Shown: positions 16,449 through 26,065, counted from the stretch's first letter. The stretch: 41,406 nt of DNA from Firmicutes bacterium UBA2116 (GCA_002331025.1 DCYG01000037.1:1-41406), one strand, 5' to 3'. Program-made: numbers and translations. The notes: a model not told the origin generated them from the letters alone.

Positions 16449-19073
16449 ATGGCTAAATACACACCTATGATGGAACAATACCTTGGTATCAAGGAACAAT
16501 ATAAAGATTGCATACTTTTGTATCGTCTCGGTGATTTTTATGAAATGTTTTTTGAAGATGCACTTACTGCTTCAAAGGTTTTAGAAATTGCCCTGACAGG
16601 CAGAGATTGCGGACAGGAAGAAAGAGCTCCCATGTGCGGAGTTCCTTTCCATGCCGTTGACAATTATATTTCAAGGTTGATTGAAAATGGATACAAGGTA
16701 GCAATATGCGAGCAATTAGAAGATCCCTCCGCAGCTAAGGGTATAGTTAAGCGCGACGTTGTAAGGGTTATAACACCCGGAACTATAATAGATCAAAATA
16801 TGCTTGATGAAAAAAGCAACAATTATTTAGCTTGCATATATATTGATAAAGGCTTTGGCTTATCTTATGTAGATATTTCTACAGGGGATTTGTACGTAAC
16901 AGAAAATATTTCACTTAGTGATTTTAGTGTCAGCAATGAAAATAAATACAGTTTACTTAAAGAAGAAATCAGTAAAATAAATCCTTCAGAGGTTATTTCA
17001 AACACTGTGACGGAAAATGATTTTATTGATTCTATGATAACAACAGTCAACGTTCCAAGCTACGCAGAATGTAAAGCAATTATATTAAAGCATTTCAATG
17101 TGGTTTCTTTGGACAGCTTCGGTATGTCAGACAACAATAATGCGGTTTATTCCCTAGCCTTACTTATTAATTATTTGAACCAGACACAGAAAACATCACT
17201 TGAACATATTAACAAGCTCCACTTTTACAACATGGGAAAGTACTTATATTTAGATTCAAGCACGAGAAAAAATCTTGAACTTATTGAAACAGTCCGGGGC
17301 AAAAAGGGACAAGGTACTCTTTACAATGTATTGGATCATACACAGACTGCAATGGGCGGAAGATTGCTTAAAAAATGGATTGAGGAGCCTTTAAAAAATC
17401 TAAACAATATAAATAACCGTTTAGATGCTGTAGAAGAGCTTTATAACAATGTTATGATATCTAACAATATGAAGGAAAGCCTGAAAAGTATTTATGATAT
17501 TGAACGACTCATAAGCAGAATTGTTTACGGCAATTGCAACGGCAGAGATTTAAACGCTCTGAAACAATCAGTATATGGATTGCCCGATCTAAAAATTGAA
17601 ATATCCGAGCTCTCATCACAGCTGTTCAAAAATATATATGAACGCCTGGATACTTTGAATGATATCTATGAATTAATCGATAATTCAATAATCGAAGAAC
17701 CTCCAATTGCGATTAAGGAAGGCGGAATAATAAAATCCGGATACAATTCGGAGCTTGATGAAATCAGAGAAATAACCATACACGGTAAGAATTGGATTTC
17801 AGAGCTTCAAAGCAAGGAGAGGGAAGAAACAGGCATTAAGAATTTAAAAATCGGATATACGAAGATCTTCGGATACTATCTTGAGGTTACGAAATCCTAT
17901 TTAAACTTAGTTCCCGATTATTACATAAGAAAGCAGACATTAGCTAACTGCGAAAGATATGTTACACCTGAATTAAAAGAAATGGAAGCAAAGATACTGA
18001 ATGCTGATGAGCTTATGATTAAGCTTGAATATGAATTGTTTCTGAAAATCAGGCAGCAAATAAAGGAGCAGGTCAATCGCATTCAGGAAACTGCATACAA
18101 CATTGCAGTAGTGGACGTTTTAAACTCACTCAGCATTGCTGCGGTTAAAAATAACTATACAAGACCTTCCATGAACTCTAAAGGTTATATCAAAATAACC
18201 GAAGGGCGGCATCCTGTTATAGAGAAAATAATGAAGAACGAAATTTTTGTTCCCAATGACACTTACATAGACAACAAGGAACATAGGATGTCAATCATAA
18301 CCGGTCCCAATATGGCAGGTAAATCAACATATATGAGACAGGTTGCATTGATAGCACTTCTTTCGCACATAGGCAGCTTTATACCTGCTAAAGAAGCAGA
18401 AATATGCGTACTCGATAAAATATTTACCCGTGTGGGAGCATCCGATGACCTGTCTCAGGGTCAAAGCACCTTCATGGTTGAAATGAGCGAGGTTTCAAAT
18501 ATTTTAAACAATGCTACCGAAAACAGTTTATTGATTCTTGACGAAATCGGAAGGGGTACAAGCACCTATGACGGATTGAGCATCGCATGGAGCGTCGTAG
18601 AGTATATAACTAAAAAAATTAAGGCAAAAACACTGTTTGCCACACACTATCATGAATTGTCAGAGCTTGAAAGCAAGTTGAAAAGCGTAAAAAACTATCG
18701 GATACTTATCAAAGAAACTGATGATAAAATAATATTTTTAAGAAAAATTGCCGAAGGCAGCGTAGACAGAAGCTACGGTATACAGGTGGCTAATTTGGCC
18801 GGTCTTCCGGGCGAGGTTATAGCAAGGGCTAAGGAAATACTGACTCAATTGGACGAAAGCGACATAAATAAACCTTTCGCCAAAAAGAAAAAAGACAGAA
18901 TAACAGACAATTTCCAGGTATCCCTGTTCAATGAGGACCCCGTTGAAAACAGCAAAAATAAAAACTACAAGGAATTGACCGACAGTATTAAAAACATAGA
19001 TATTAACAATGTAACACCAGTTAAGGCATTTACGCTGTTAAATGAATTAATAGATAAAGCAAGACATATTTAA
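16449..19073 (+). CDS. mutS: DNA mismatch repair protein MutS
   Basis: The 874-residue protein is a complete MutS. The mismatch-binding FYEMF motif is at residues 30-34. The Walker A motif GPNMAGKST is at 619-627, followed by GASDDLSQGQSTFMVEM, the Walker B region DEIGRGTSTYDG and TLFATHYHEL. It recognises mismatches and small loops as a dimer and recruits MutL in an ATP-dependent way. A run of G before TTTTTT serves ATG 16449. It is the first gene of mutS-mutL-miaA-hfq-lyase, with only 11 bases to mutL, so transcription is probably shared. Confidence 0.97.
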   Translation: MAKYTPMMEQYLGIKEQYKDCILLYRLGDFYEMFFEDALTASKVLEIALTGRDCGQEERAPMCGVPFHAVDNYISRLIENGYKVAICEQLEDPSAAKGIVKRDVVRVITPGTIIDQNMLDEKSNNYLACIYIDKGFGLSYVDISTGDLYVTENISLSDFSVSNENKYSLLKEEISKINPSEVISNTVTENDFIDSMITTVNVPSYAECKAIILKHFNVVSLDSFGMSDNNNAVYSLALLINYLNQTQKTSLEHINKLHFYNMGKYLYLDSSTRKNLELIETVRGKKGQGTLYNVLDHTQTAMGGRLLKKWIEEPLKNLNNINNRLDAVEELYNNVMISNNMKESLKSIYDIERLISRIVYGNCNGRDLNALKQSVYGLPDLKIEISELSSQLFKNIYERLDTLNDIYELIDNSIIEEPPIAIKEGGIIKSGYNSELDEIREITIHGKNWISELQSKEREETGIKNLKIGYTKIFGYYLEVTKSYLNLVPDYYIRKQTLANCERYVTPELKEMEAKILNADELMIKLEYELFLKIRQQIKEQVNRIQETAYNIAVVDVLNSLSIAAVKNNYTRPSMNSKGYIKITEGRHPVIEKIMKNEIFVPNDTYIDNKEHRMSIITGPNMAGKSTYMRQVALIALLSHIGSFIPAKEAEICVLDKIFTRVGASDDLSQGQSTFMVEMSEVSNILNNATENSLLILDEIGRGTSTYDGLSIAWSVVEYITKKIKAKTLFATHYHELSELESKLKSVKNYRILIKETDDKIIFLRKIAEGSVDRSYGIQVANLAGLPGEVIARAKEILTQLDESDINKPFAKKKKDRITDNFQVSLFNEDPVENSKNKNYKELTDSIKNIDINNVTPVKAFTLLNELIDKARHI

Positions 19074-19084
19074 GAAGGTAGATT

Positions 19085-20992
19085 ATGGCTAAGATACATT
19101 TGTTGGACAATGAAACCATAAATAAAATAGCAGCAGGCGAGGTTATCGAAAGCCCTAAGTCAATTGTAAAGGAACTGGTTGAAAATTCAATTGATGCGGG
19201 AGCGGACGAAATCACGGTTGAAATAAAAAATGGCGGCAAAAGCTTAATACGCATAACCGATAACGGTAAGGGTATAGAAAAGGATGAGGTGGAGGATGCA
19301 TTTAAGAGGCATTGTACCAGCAAAATATCAACCTCAGACGATTTAAATTCATTATATACCTTAGGTTTCAGGGGTGAAGCTTTGGCAAGCATAGCTTCTG
19401 TTTCCCACGTCGAGCTTATTACACGTACAGCTGAGGACAGCTACGGAACTAAAATAACATTGACAGGCGGAGAAATTGTCTCAAAAGAGGATATAGGGTG
19501 CCCCGTCGGTACAATCATGACCGTAACTGATTTATTTTTTAATGTCCCTGCAAGAAAAAAGTTCCTGAAAAGCGATGCATCCGAAAGCGGTAATATTAAT
19601 GAAATTGTTGTTTCATTGGCCCTGAGCAAGGAAAATATATCTTTTAAATACATAAATAACGGTAACGTAATATTCAGAACTCCTAAATCAAATAACTTTT
19701 TAAATACAATCTCAAGCTTGTATGAAAAGGATATGTATAATTCCTTATTAAAGGTTAATTATGAAAACAACGGTATTATCGTCACGGGTTATACAACTAA
19801 TTTAAATTATTACAGAGGCAACAGAAAGCAGCAAATTATATTTGTAAATTCAAGGTTAATTAAACACAAAAGAATCAACTATTTTATAGAAGCGGCATAC
19901 AACACATTACTTCCAAAAAATAAATATCCTGCTTGCTTTCTCAAAATAGAAATTGACCCGTCCTTGGTGGATGTTAATGTTCATCCCGCTAAAACTGAAG
20001 TGAGGTTTCAAAATGAGGATAATATATTAAATGAGGTTAAGAGGTCTGTTTATTCTGCACTTAATTCAAATAATATTATGAAAGAAATCACAAAAGAAAC
20101 AATAATTCATGACTATACCGATAATAAAGTTAAAAATAATTTCTTTGAGATTTTTGAAAAAAGCGACAGTAAGCCCGATATTAAAAAAGATACATTTGAT
20201 TATAATAATGAAGATTATACAAATATTAAAATAACAGAAGTAAATATTAACAATGAAAAAATCAATATATTTGATGAGGCAATTGATAAAATTAAGGATT
20301 CGTACACCTTAATTAGAAGTGATGATGAAATTAAATCCGAAGCTAAAGCTGATGTAAAAGAAGAACCAATACAGGAAAATTTTATTGAAATAACAAAAGA
20401 TAGTGATAATAAGCTTCCGGAACTTTCGGTTGCAGGTATTTTGATGGACACATATATAATATGTGAAAATATTGAAAAAACAGAAATGTATATGATTGAC
20501 CAGCACGCTGCTCACGAAAGAATTAATTATGAAAAATTTTTAAATCAATATAATAATAAAGAAATACTGCTGCAGGAAATGATTGTGCCCGAAGTAATCA
20601 ATTTATCCTATGATGATTACCATACGGCTATGAACAATGCAGAAATTTTTAATGATTTAGGTTTTTTCATTGAAAATTTTGGGATTAATGCTATACTGAT
20701 AAATAGCGTACCATCTATTTTTAAGAACTCAAACATTAAGGACATCTTTTATACGATTCTTGATTCATTGAAGAATACAAGTAACATAAACCTGGAATTG
20801 GATAAAATAATTAAAAATGCATGTGTAAAATCCGTTAAGGCAGGAGATAAGCTTCATTTATTGGAGGTTAAAGCTTTGCTTAATGACCTTGGCAGAACAG
20901 AAAACCCATATACATGCCCCCACGGAAGACCCGTTATAATTAAAATGACTAAGTATGAAGTAGAAAAAATGTTTGAAAGAATACAGAATTAA
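19085..20992 (+). CDS. mutL: DNA mismatch repair protein MutL
   Basis: The 635-residue protein has the GHKL ATPase domain with NKIAAGEV, ELVENSIDAGA, DNGKGI and GFRGEALASI. A divergent, acidic linker (about residues 340-440) leads to the C-terminal endonuclease domain. That domain carries DQHAAHERINYE (from D472), matching the DQHA-x2-E-x4-E active site, and CPHGRP (611-616), a zinc-site motif. It is therefore the nicking-competent MutL type found in bacteria without MutH. The SD GAAGG precedes ATG 19085. miaA follows after 14 bases. Confidence 0.97.
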   Translation: MAKIHLLDNETINKIAAGEVIESPKSIVKELVENSIDAGADEITVEIKNGGKSLIRITDNGKGIEKDEVEDAFKRHCTSKISTSDDLNSLYTLGFRGEALASIASVSHVELITRTAEDSYGTKITLTGGEIVSKEDIGCPVGTIMTVTDLFFNVPARKKFLKSDASESGNINEIVVSLALSKENISFKYINNGNVIFRTPKSNNFLNTISSLYEKDMYNSLLKVNYENNGIIVTGYTTNLNYYRGNRKQQIIFVNSRLIKHKRINYFIEAAYNTLLPKNKYPACFLKIEIDPSLVDVNVHPAKTEVRFQNEDNILNEVKRSVYSALNSNNIMKEITKETIIHDYTDNKVKNNFFEIFEKSDSKPDIKKDTFDYNNEDYTNIKITEVNINNEKINIFDEAIDKIKDSYTLIRSDDEIKSEAKADVKEEPIQENFIEITKDSDNKLPELSVAGILMDTYIICENIEKTEMYMIDQHAAHERINYEKFLNQYNNKEILLQEMIVPEVINLSYDDYHTAMNNAEIFNDLGFFIENFGINAILINSVPSIFKNSNIKDIFYTILDSLKNTSNINLELDKIIKNACVKSVKAGDKLHLLEVKALLNDLGRTENPYTCPHGRPVIIKMTKYEVEKMFERIQN

Positions 20993-21006
20993 TGAAGGAA
21001 AATTAA

Positions 21007-21942
21007 ATGAGTAATAAAATAGTCGTTATTGTAGGTCCCACAGCAGTCGGAAAAACTTATGCTTCGGTAGAGCTTGCAAAAAAACTTAATACAGAGGTAG
21101 TATCCGCTGATTCTATGCAGATTTATAAATATATGGATATAGGAACAGCAAAAATAACAGAGAGTGAAAAAAACGGTGTCAAACACCATATGATTGATTT
21201 TATAGAGCCGAATGAAAACTATTCGGTATCGGATTTTAAGATTAAAGCCGAAGAAATAATCGACAATTTGCTCTTAAACGGCAAAATTCCTATTATAGTT
21301 GGCGGCAGCGGGCTCTATGTGAATTCACTTATCTATGATTTGGATTTTGGTAATGCAAAATCCAATGAAAAAATCAGAGAGTACTATACCTATTATTATA
21401 AAGAACACGGAGAAGATAAGCTTTATGAAAAGCTTCAGAAAATTGACCCGGCCGCAGCCGAAAAAATCCATAAAAATAATGTAAAAAGGGTTATAAGAGC
21501 TTTGGAATTCTACGATATAACCGGCTATAAGTTTTCAGAAATCAATACGGACATAAGAAAACCAAGCAAAAAATACGATTGTATCCTGATTGGCCTGAGT
21601 ATGGACAGAAAACAGCTTTATGAAAGAATAAACCAAAGAGTAGATAAAATGATTGATGACGGGCTTATAGAAGAGGTTAAATCATTGCTGAATAAGGGCT
21701 ATGACAAAAATTTAGTTTCAATGAGGGGAATCGGATATAAGGAAATTATTGATTATCTTGACGGAAATATGAGCATTGATGAATCAATCAATATTCTGAA
21801 ACGTAATACCCGAAGGTTCGCTAAACGTCAGTATACCTGGTTTCTGAGGGATGAAAAAGTAAAATGGTTTGATGTAAAAGACGTAAAGGATATTGATACA
21901 ACCGTAGACAATATTTTCAAATATTTAAAAATACAATTATAA
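21007..21942 (+). CDS. miaA: tRNA dimethylallyltransferase
   Basis: The 311-residue protein has the P-loop GPTAVGKT (10-17), the DSMQIYKYMDIGTAK substrate-binding segment, GGSGLYVNSL and the C-terminal RRFAKRQYTWFL. MiaA adds an isopentenyl group to A37 of tRNAs for U-starting codons; MiaB, encoded just upstream of this operon, then methylthiolates it. The SD AAGGA stands before ATG 21007. It lies between mutL and hfq, 14 bases from each, a conserved bacterial arrangement. Confidence 0.96.
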   Translation: MSNKIVVIVGPTAVGKTYASVELAKKLNTEVVSADSMQIYKYMDIGTAKITESEKNGVKHHMIDFIEPNENYSVSDFKIKAEEIIDNLLLNGKIPIIVGGSGLYVNSLIYDLDFGNAKSNEKIREYYTYYYKEHGEDKLYEKLQKIDPAAAEKIHKNNVKRVIRALEFYDITGYKFSEINTDIRKPSKKYDCILIGLSMDRKQLYERINQRVDKMIDDGLIEEVKSLLNKGYDKNLVSMRGIGYKEIIDYLDGNMSIDESINILKRNTRRFAKRQYTWFLRDEKVKWFDVKDVKDIDTTVDNIFKYLKIQL

Positions 21943-21956
21943 AAGGGGATGATAAA

Positions 21957-22193
21957 ATGAATAACATTAATTTACAGGATTCTTTTTTAAACAACGTTAG
22001 AAAAGAAAAAACAACAATTACGATTTTCTTAAACAATGGCTACAAACTCACAGGAACTGTTATCGGTTTTGATAATTATGTTGTATTCATCGAAACAGAT
22101 AAGGGGCAACAATTGGTATACAAACATGCCATCACATCTATTCTGCCTTTTAGACAGGTAAGATTATTTAATAACGAAGCAGCAGGGGAGTAA
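21957..22193 (+). CDS. hfq: RNA chaperone Hfq
   Basis: The 78-residue Sm-like protein has the Sm1 region (LQDSFLNNVRKEKTTITIFL) and the Sm2 motif YKHAITSI at 55-62. It forms a hexameric ring that binds U-rich and A-rich RNA and can help small RNAs pair with mRNAs. The SD is AAAGGGG. The gene sits in the usual miaA-hfq order; only 3 bases separate its stop from the next start. Confidence 0.96.
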   Translation: MNNINLQDSFLNNVRKEKTTITIFLNNGYKLTGTVIGFDNYVVFIETDKGQQLVYKHAITSILPFRQVRLFNNEAAGE

Positions 22194-22196
22194 TAA

Positions 22197-23492
22197 ATGT
22201 CAACAGAAGATATATTATGTAAACAGTTTGGCATAAGCAGAACTGTTTTTAATTATGTAACAAATATTGAAAAGGATATTAAAGAACAGTATTTTGAAAA
22301 AATTGATAAAGTCAGAGAATATAATCAATATAAAGTTATCAGCGCCATGCAGAAGCACAAGCTTGATTATACCCACTTTTATTGGAATACCGGATATGGA
22401 TACGATGATGTTGGAAGAGAAAAGGCAGAAAAAATATTTGCATCTGTCTTTCATACAGAAGATGCGTTGGTGAGACCATCCATTGCTTCAGGAACACACG
22501 CTTTGTATCTCACATTATCTGCACTGTTAAAGCATGGAGATGAAGTTATAGCTATATCTGGACGTCCCTATGACACAATGCTTACAGTCCTCGGAGAGGA
22601 AGGAAATGAGCCTTGTAATTTGAAAGAAACGGGTGTAGTTTATAAAGAAATACCTCTGATTGACAACGACATAGATTCTGAAAGTGCAATAAAGGCAATT
22701 ACTGCTAAAACAAAGCTCCTGATGATTCAGCGTTCAACCGGCTACAGCTTCAGACCTGCTCTGGCATTATCGAAAATCAAAAATGCCATAGAAAAAATAA
22801 GAGAAGCTTATCCTGACATATATATAATGGCAGACAATTGCTACGGAGAATTTATAGAAGAAATCGAACCATCGGATATTGGTGCAGACGTTGTTGTAGG
22901 CTCATTAATTAAAAACCCGGGCGGCGGAATTGCATTATCCGGCGGCTATGTGGCAGGAAAGAAGATCATCATCGACAGAATTGCAAACCGTCTGACGGCT
23001 CCGGGAGTAGGGAAGGAAATAGGACTTACATACGGAACTACAAGAAATACATTGCAGGGATTATTTTTTGCACCCCATATAGTTTCGGAAGCATTAAAGG
23101 GTGCATTGCTATTCGGAGGAGTTTTCAGTTCTCTCGGTTTTGAAATCACACCAACCTTGGAAGATGACAGAAGCGACATCATACAAGCGATAAAATTTAA
23201 CAACAAGGATATGGTTATTAAAATTTGCGAGGCTATTCAAGTTTCATCTCCGGTAGATGCACACGTATCACCGGTGCCATGGGATATGCCCGGATATACC
23301 AACGAGGTGATAATGGCTTCAGGTGCTTTCGTGTCAGGCTCTTCCATAGAGCTTAGTGCCGATGCCCCGATGAGACCACCGTACATTGCATACATCCAAG
23401 GTGGATTATTCTATGATCACGCTAAATTGGGAGTAATGCTGTCATTGGAAAAAATGTTGGAATTTGATGAGATAAAGAATAAGTTAATTTAA
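22197..23492 (+). CDS. Methionine gamma-lyase family PLP enzyme (YnbB/aluminum-resistance family)
   Basis: The 431-residue protein is a fold-type I PLP enzyme of the COG4100 family. The cofactor lysine is K239 in GSLIKNPGGGIALSGGY. D213 in ADNCYGEF should bind the pyridine nitrogen, and the SGTHALYL segment binds phosphate. Members are annotated as methionine gamma-lyase-like or aluminum-resistance proteins; the true substrate is uncertain. In Bacillus the homologue ynbB also follows the hfq region, so this is a conserved neighbourhood. The SD GGGGAG precedes ATG 22197. It ends the mutS operon. Confidence 0.88.
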   Translation: MSTEDILCKQFGISRTVFNYVTNIEKDIKEQYFEKIDKVREYNQYKVISAMQKHKLDYTHFYWNTGYGYDDVGREKAEKIFASVFHTEDALVRPSIASGTHALYLTLSALLKHGDEVIAISGRPYDTMLTVLGEEGNEPCNLKETGVVYKEIPLIDNDIDSESAIKAITAKTKLLMIQRSTGYSFRPALALSKIKNAIEKIREAYPDIYIMADNCYGEFIEEIEPSDIGADVVVGSLIKNPGGGIALSGGYVAGKKIIIDRIANRLTAPGVGKEIGLTYGTTRNTLQGLFFAPHIVSEALKGALLFGGVFSSLGFEITPTLEDDRSDIIQAIKFNNKDMVIKICEAIQVSSPVDAHVSPVPWDMPGYTNEVIMASGAFVSGSSIELSADAPMRPPYIAYIQGGLFYDHAKLGVMLSLEKMLEFDEIKNKLI

Positions 23493-23530
23493 TATAAAAT
23501 ATCAAGAGTTTGTGGGGGAAATTTATTGAG

Positions 23531-24052
23531 ATGAAAAGAACCGTAAAATATTTGAGTGTTTTTATCGTTGTAACAATAGTAGCTGTTTGCTTTTTATACT
23601 TTAATGGTAATATAGGAATAAACAAGTCAAACATCGAGAAAGATGCTCGTAATTCTCATAAAATTAAAGACAATTGGCAGGTTGCAAAAGATACTACCGA
23701 AACTATATCTGCTATGATTTTCTATTCTGACGACCTTGCAGACCACACATTTTCAATTTATGTAAATCGACCTGGTTTTTCATTTGGATATTTTTTTAGA
23801 GCAGGTGGTTCAACCATTGAAACAGAGAAATATGTTGCTGAAATCCAGATTGAAGGATATAACGAGCGTGCATTTGTTTCTATGAATAACCCACAAGTTA
23901 GCAAAATAGAAATTGATGATGGAAACGATGTTAAAACAATTAAAGTTGATAGCGAAAATCCTTTTGTGGTTATTTTGCCTAATAATGCCGGAACCGTAAC
24001 CATTTACGACATAGGGGGGAATATCATTGAAAGTATTCAGCATAAGGCATAA
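23531..24052 (+). CDS. Hypothetical membrane-anchored protein
   Basis: The 173-residue protein starts MKRTVKYLSVFIVVTIVAVC, one hydrophobic helix that is either an uncleaved anchor or a signal peptide. The Cys after it is not in a good lipobox. The rest is polar and beta-rich, probably outside the cell, with GYFFRAGG and a C-terminal TVTIYDIGGNIIES. I do not recognise the family. GGGGGA lies about 12 bases before ATG 23531; a TTG at 23510 is an alternative start. The next small membrane gene starts 20 bases after its stop, so the two may be one unit. Confidence 0.65.
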   Translation: MKRTVKYLSVFIVVTIVAVCFLYFNGNIGINKSNIEKDARNSHKIKDNWQVAKDTTETISAMIFYSDDLADHTFSIYVNRPGFSFGYFFRAGGSTIETEKYVAEIQIEGYNERAFVSMNNPQVSKIEIDDGNDVKTIKVDSENPFVVILPNNAGTVTIYDIGGNIIESIQHKA

Positions 24053-24072
24053 GCGTAATAAAGGAAAATATT

Positions 24073-24462
24073 ATGAATACATATAAAAAAAACAAAACAG
24101 AGCATAGGATAAAATATGCTACGGCATTTATATTGCTGGTGTTGGTGGAAATTTTTATTGCGTTGTATGTACATGATAAATTTATCAGACCGTATGCAGG
24201 AGATATATTGGTAGTAGTTGTAATTTATTGTGCAGTAAGAACGATTTTCCCGACTAAAATTAAACTCCTGCCGCTTTGGATATTTTTATTTGCAGTATTT
24301 GTTGAATTTCTGCAATATATAGAAATAGTAAATATATTGGGTCTTAATGAAAGTGTATTTTGGAGAGTGATAATGGGTTCGGTGTTTGACTGGAAGGACA
24401 TTATGTGCTACGGAATAGGGTGCATCTTATTGGTGTTATATGAAAAAAGGACATATCCTTGA
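24073..24462 (+). CDS. DUF2809-family small membrane protein
   Basis: The 129-residue protein has about four transmembrane helices (residues 15-33, 41-58, 64-84 and 108-125). The pattern RPYAGDILVVVVIYCAVR, then FLQYIEIVNILG and DWKDIMCYGIGC fits the DUF2809 family, whose function is unknown. It is a cytoplasmic-membrane protein by sequence. Its 3' end overlaps the hairpin that terminates the converging lexA gene. Confidence 0.72.
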   Translation: MNTYKKNKTEHRIKYATAFILLVLVEIFIALYVHDKFIRPYAGDILVVVVIYCAVRTIFPTKIKLLPLWIFLFAVFVEFLQYIEIVNILGLNESVFWRVIMGSVFDWKDIMCYGIGCILLVLYEKRTYP

Positions 24463-24474
24463 AAGATATATCCT
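24443..24474 (-). terminator. Terminator of lexA
   Basis: Read on the minus strand, AGGATATATC pairs with GATATGTCCT (one G-T pair) and is followed by TTTTTTC. It overlaps the last codons of the converging DUF2809 gene. Confidence 0.75.
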
Positions 24475-24520
24475 ATAAGTACTTACACCGTAGCTCAGAG
24501 TAATTACACACTGATTTTGA

Positions 24521-25144
24521 TTAATATTTTCGAACAACTGCTTTTATAACACCTAAAATATATGGATTTTTAACTAAGATTGGATCCAATAATTTATTTT
24601 CAGGCTGCAGACGGATATGATCTTTTTCCTTATAAAAGGTTTTAACTGTAGCTTCATCGTCTATTAAAGCAACAACATAATCTCCGTTTTTTGCTGTATT
24701 CTGAGAGTTAACAATCACATAATCACCGTCTAATATTCCGGCCTCAATCATACTTTCGCCTTTAACTTTTAATACATAAGATTCCTTATTACCAACAAAG
24801 TCTATTGAAATAGGCAGAGTATCATCAACATTTTCAACTGCTAAAATCGGCTCTCCTGCAGTAACGGTTCCTATAATAGGAACATTTATAATTTCTTTTT
24901 TAGGCATACTGCTGCATATGTCATCAACATCGATCAACTCGAGAGCTCTTCTTTTATTATTTCCTTTTTTTATATATCCTTTTTCCTCTAATGTATTAAT
25001 ATGGGCATGTACCGAAGAAGTAGAGCTTAATCCAACAGCCTGGCAGATTTCACGGATTGATGGAGGATAACCTCTGAGAGTCAATTCATTTTTTATGTAC
25101 TTTAGTATTTTAATTTGCTTATCACTTAAGCCATCATATTTCAT
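24521..25144 (-). CDS. lexA: LexA repressor
   Basis: The 207-residue SOS repressor has an N-terminal winged helix-turn-helix (PPSIREICQAVGLSSTSSVH). The self-cleavage site is A96-G97 in TVTAGEP, with the catalytic dyad S131 (GESM) and K168 (VKTF). It represses DNA-damage genes until RecA filaments trigger cleavage. ATG 25144 follows GAGGTGA with good spacing, and the family begins here; the open frame extends 12 codons further. The promoter carries a palindrome resembling a LexA box, so autoregulation is likely. It is divergent from yneA, as in Bacillus subtilis. Confidence 0.96.
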   Translation of the reverse strand: MKYDGLSDKQIKILKYIKNELTLRGYPPSIREICQAVGLSSTSSVHAHINTLEEKGYIKKGNNKRRALELIDVDDICSSMPKKEIINVPIIGTVTAGEPILAVENVDDTLPISIDFVGNKESYVLKVKGESMIEAGILDGDYVIVNSQNTAKNGDYVVALIDDEATVKTFYKEKDHIRLQPENKLLDPILVKNPYILGVIKAVVRKY

Positions 25145-25170
25145 TGGTTCACCTCTTTTTGTTTTTTTAT

Positions 25171-25199
25171 ATTTTAACATACATCTAGAAATAAATCAA
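25171..25199 (-). promoter_or_regulatory. lexA promoter with overlapping LexA-box-like palindrome
   Basis: On the minus strand, TTGATT (25194-25199) and TAAAAT (25171-25176) are 17 bases apart. The perfect palindrome CAAACATTTGTTTG at 25197-25210 overlaps the -35; it differs from a canonical box by one symmetric base change per half. Confidence 0.6.
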
Positions 25200-25229
25200 A
25201 CATTTGTTTGAGTTTTTTGCAAAAATTTG

Positions 25230-25258
25230 TTGACATCGAACTAATGTTCTGTTAAAAT
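25230..25258 (+). promoter_or_regulatory. yneA promoter with LexA (SOS) box
   Basis: TTGACA (25230-25235) and TAAAAT (25253-25258) are 17 bases apart. In the spacer lies CGAACTAATGTTC (25237-25249), matching the Firmicute SOS box CGAAC-N4-GTTCG except the last base. Confidence 0.8.
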
Positions 25259-25287
25259 AAAAATAGAAAATTTGTTCGAGGTGAGTT

Positions 25288-25590
25288 ATGATAATATTTA
25301 ATAAATACAGGATAACTAATATCAGCCGTTTTAAAAGATTCGTTTTTATGTCAGTATTATTTATTAGCATTATAATTTTTGCTTCATCTTTAACTTTAAA
25401 TGCATACTCAAAAAACATACCTCAATTTAAATACATAAACGTTAAAGAAGGGGACACTCTATGGTCCTTAGCATCAACCTATATGGATGATATAGAAATA
25501 AGAGAAGCAATCTATGAAATATCAAGACATAACAATATTCTAAATTCTTCAATATACCCAGGTGACGTAATAGCAATACCTATAAAATAG
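25288..25590 (+). CDS. yneA: YneA-like SOS cell-division suppressor (LysM membrane protein)
   Basis: The 100-residue protein has one N-terminal membrane helix (about 18-38) followed by a LysM domain (about 48-99, with VKEGDTLWSLAS and YPGDVIAIP). In Bacillus, YneA has exactly this layout, is encoded divergently from lexA and halts division after DNA damage. Here the promoter spacer contains a near-consensus LexA box, which strongly supports the same role. The SD is GAGGTGA before ATG 25288. Confidence 0.87.
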   Translation: MIIFNKYRITNISRFKRFVFMSVLFISIIIFASSLTLNAYSKNIPQFKYINVKEGDTLWSLASTYMDDIEIREAIYEISRHNNILNSSIYPGDVIAIPIK

Positions 25591-25657
25591 ATTATCCTTA
25601 TTAGGGTAATTAAAAGATGCAGGTTTAAAATTGTTTACAAAATAAGGAGTGTTTTTA

Positions 25658-26056
25658 ATGAAGAAATTATTCTATCCTGCTATTTTTCAAACCGAAGATA
25701 ATAATGCTTTTTCTGTTTTTTTTCCCGATATAGAGGGATGTAACACATGCGGAGAAAGTATGGAAGACGCTTATGAAATGGCTATTGATGCATTAGGCTT
25801 AATGCTTTCATATATGGAAGATAACAATATGGAAATACCAATGGCTTCAAAACCCCAAGATATCGTTTTAGAAAAAAATCAATATTTAGTTATAGTTGAA
25901 TTTGATATGTTGGCATACAAAAAGAAACATAGATCTCAAGCAGTAAAGAAAACACTTAGTATACCATCTTGGTTAAATGATATAGCTATTGAAAACAATG
26001 TAAATTTCTCTCAGATATTACAAGACGCTTTGATTAACACCCTGAATATTAAATAA
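25658..26056 (+). CDS. HicB family antitoxin-like protein (no HicA seen)
   Basis: The 132-residue protein has a HicB-type N-terminal domain (YPAIFQTEDNNAFSVFFPDI, then GCNTCGESMEDAYEMA). A C-terminal ribbon-helix-helix follows (KKTLSIPSWLNDIAIENNVN). HicB normally neutralises the HicA mRNA interferase and represses its own operon. There is no open frame for a HicA (about 60 residues, double-stranded RNA-binding fold) on either side, so this is an orphan, possibly a regulator. ATG 25658 follows AAGGAG by 8 bases; a GTG at 25649 lies on the SD. Confidence 0.82.
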   Translation: MKKLFYPAIFQTEDNNAFSVFFPDIEGCNTCGESMEDAYEMAIDALGLMLSYMEDNNMEIPMASKPQDIVLEKNQYLVIVEFDMLAYKKKHRSQAVKKTLSIPSWLNDIAIENNVNFSQILQDALINTLNIK

Positions 26057-26065
26057 GATGCATTT

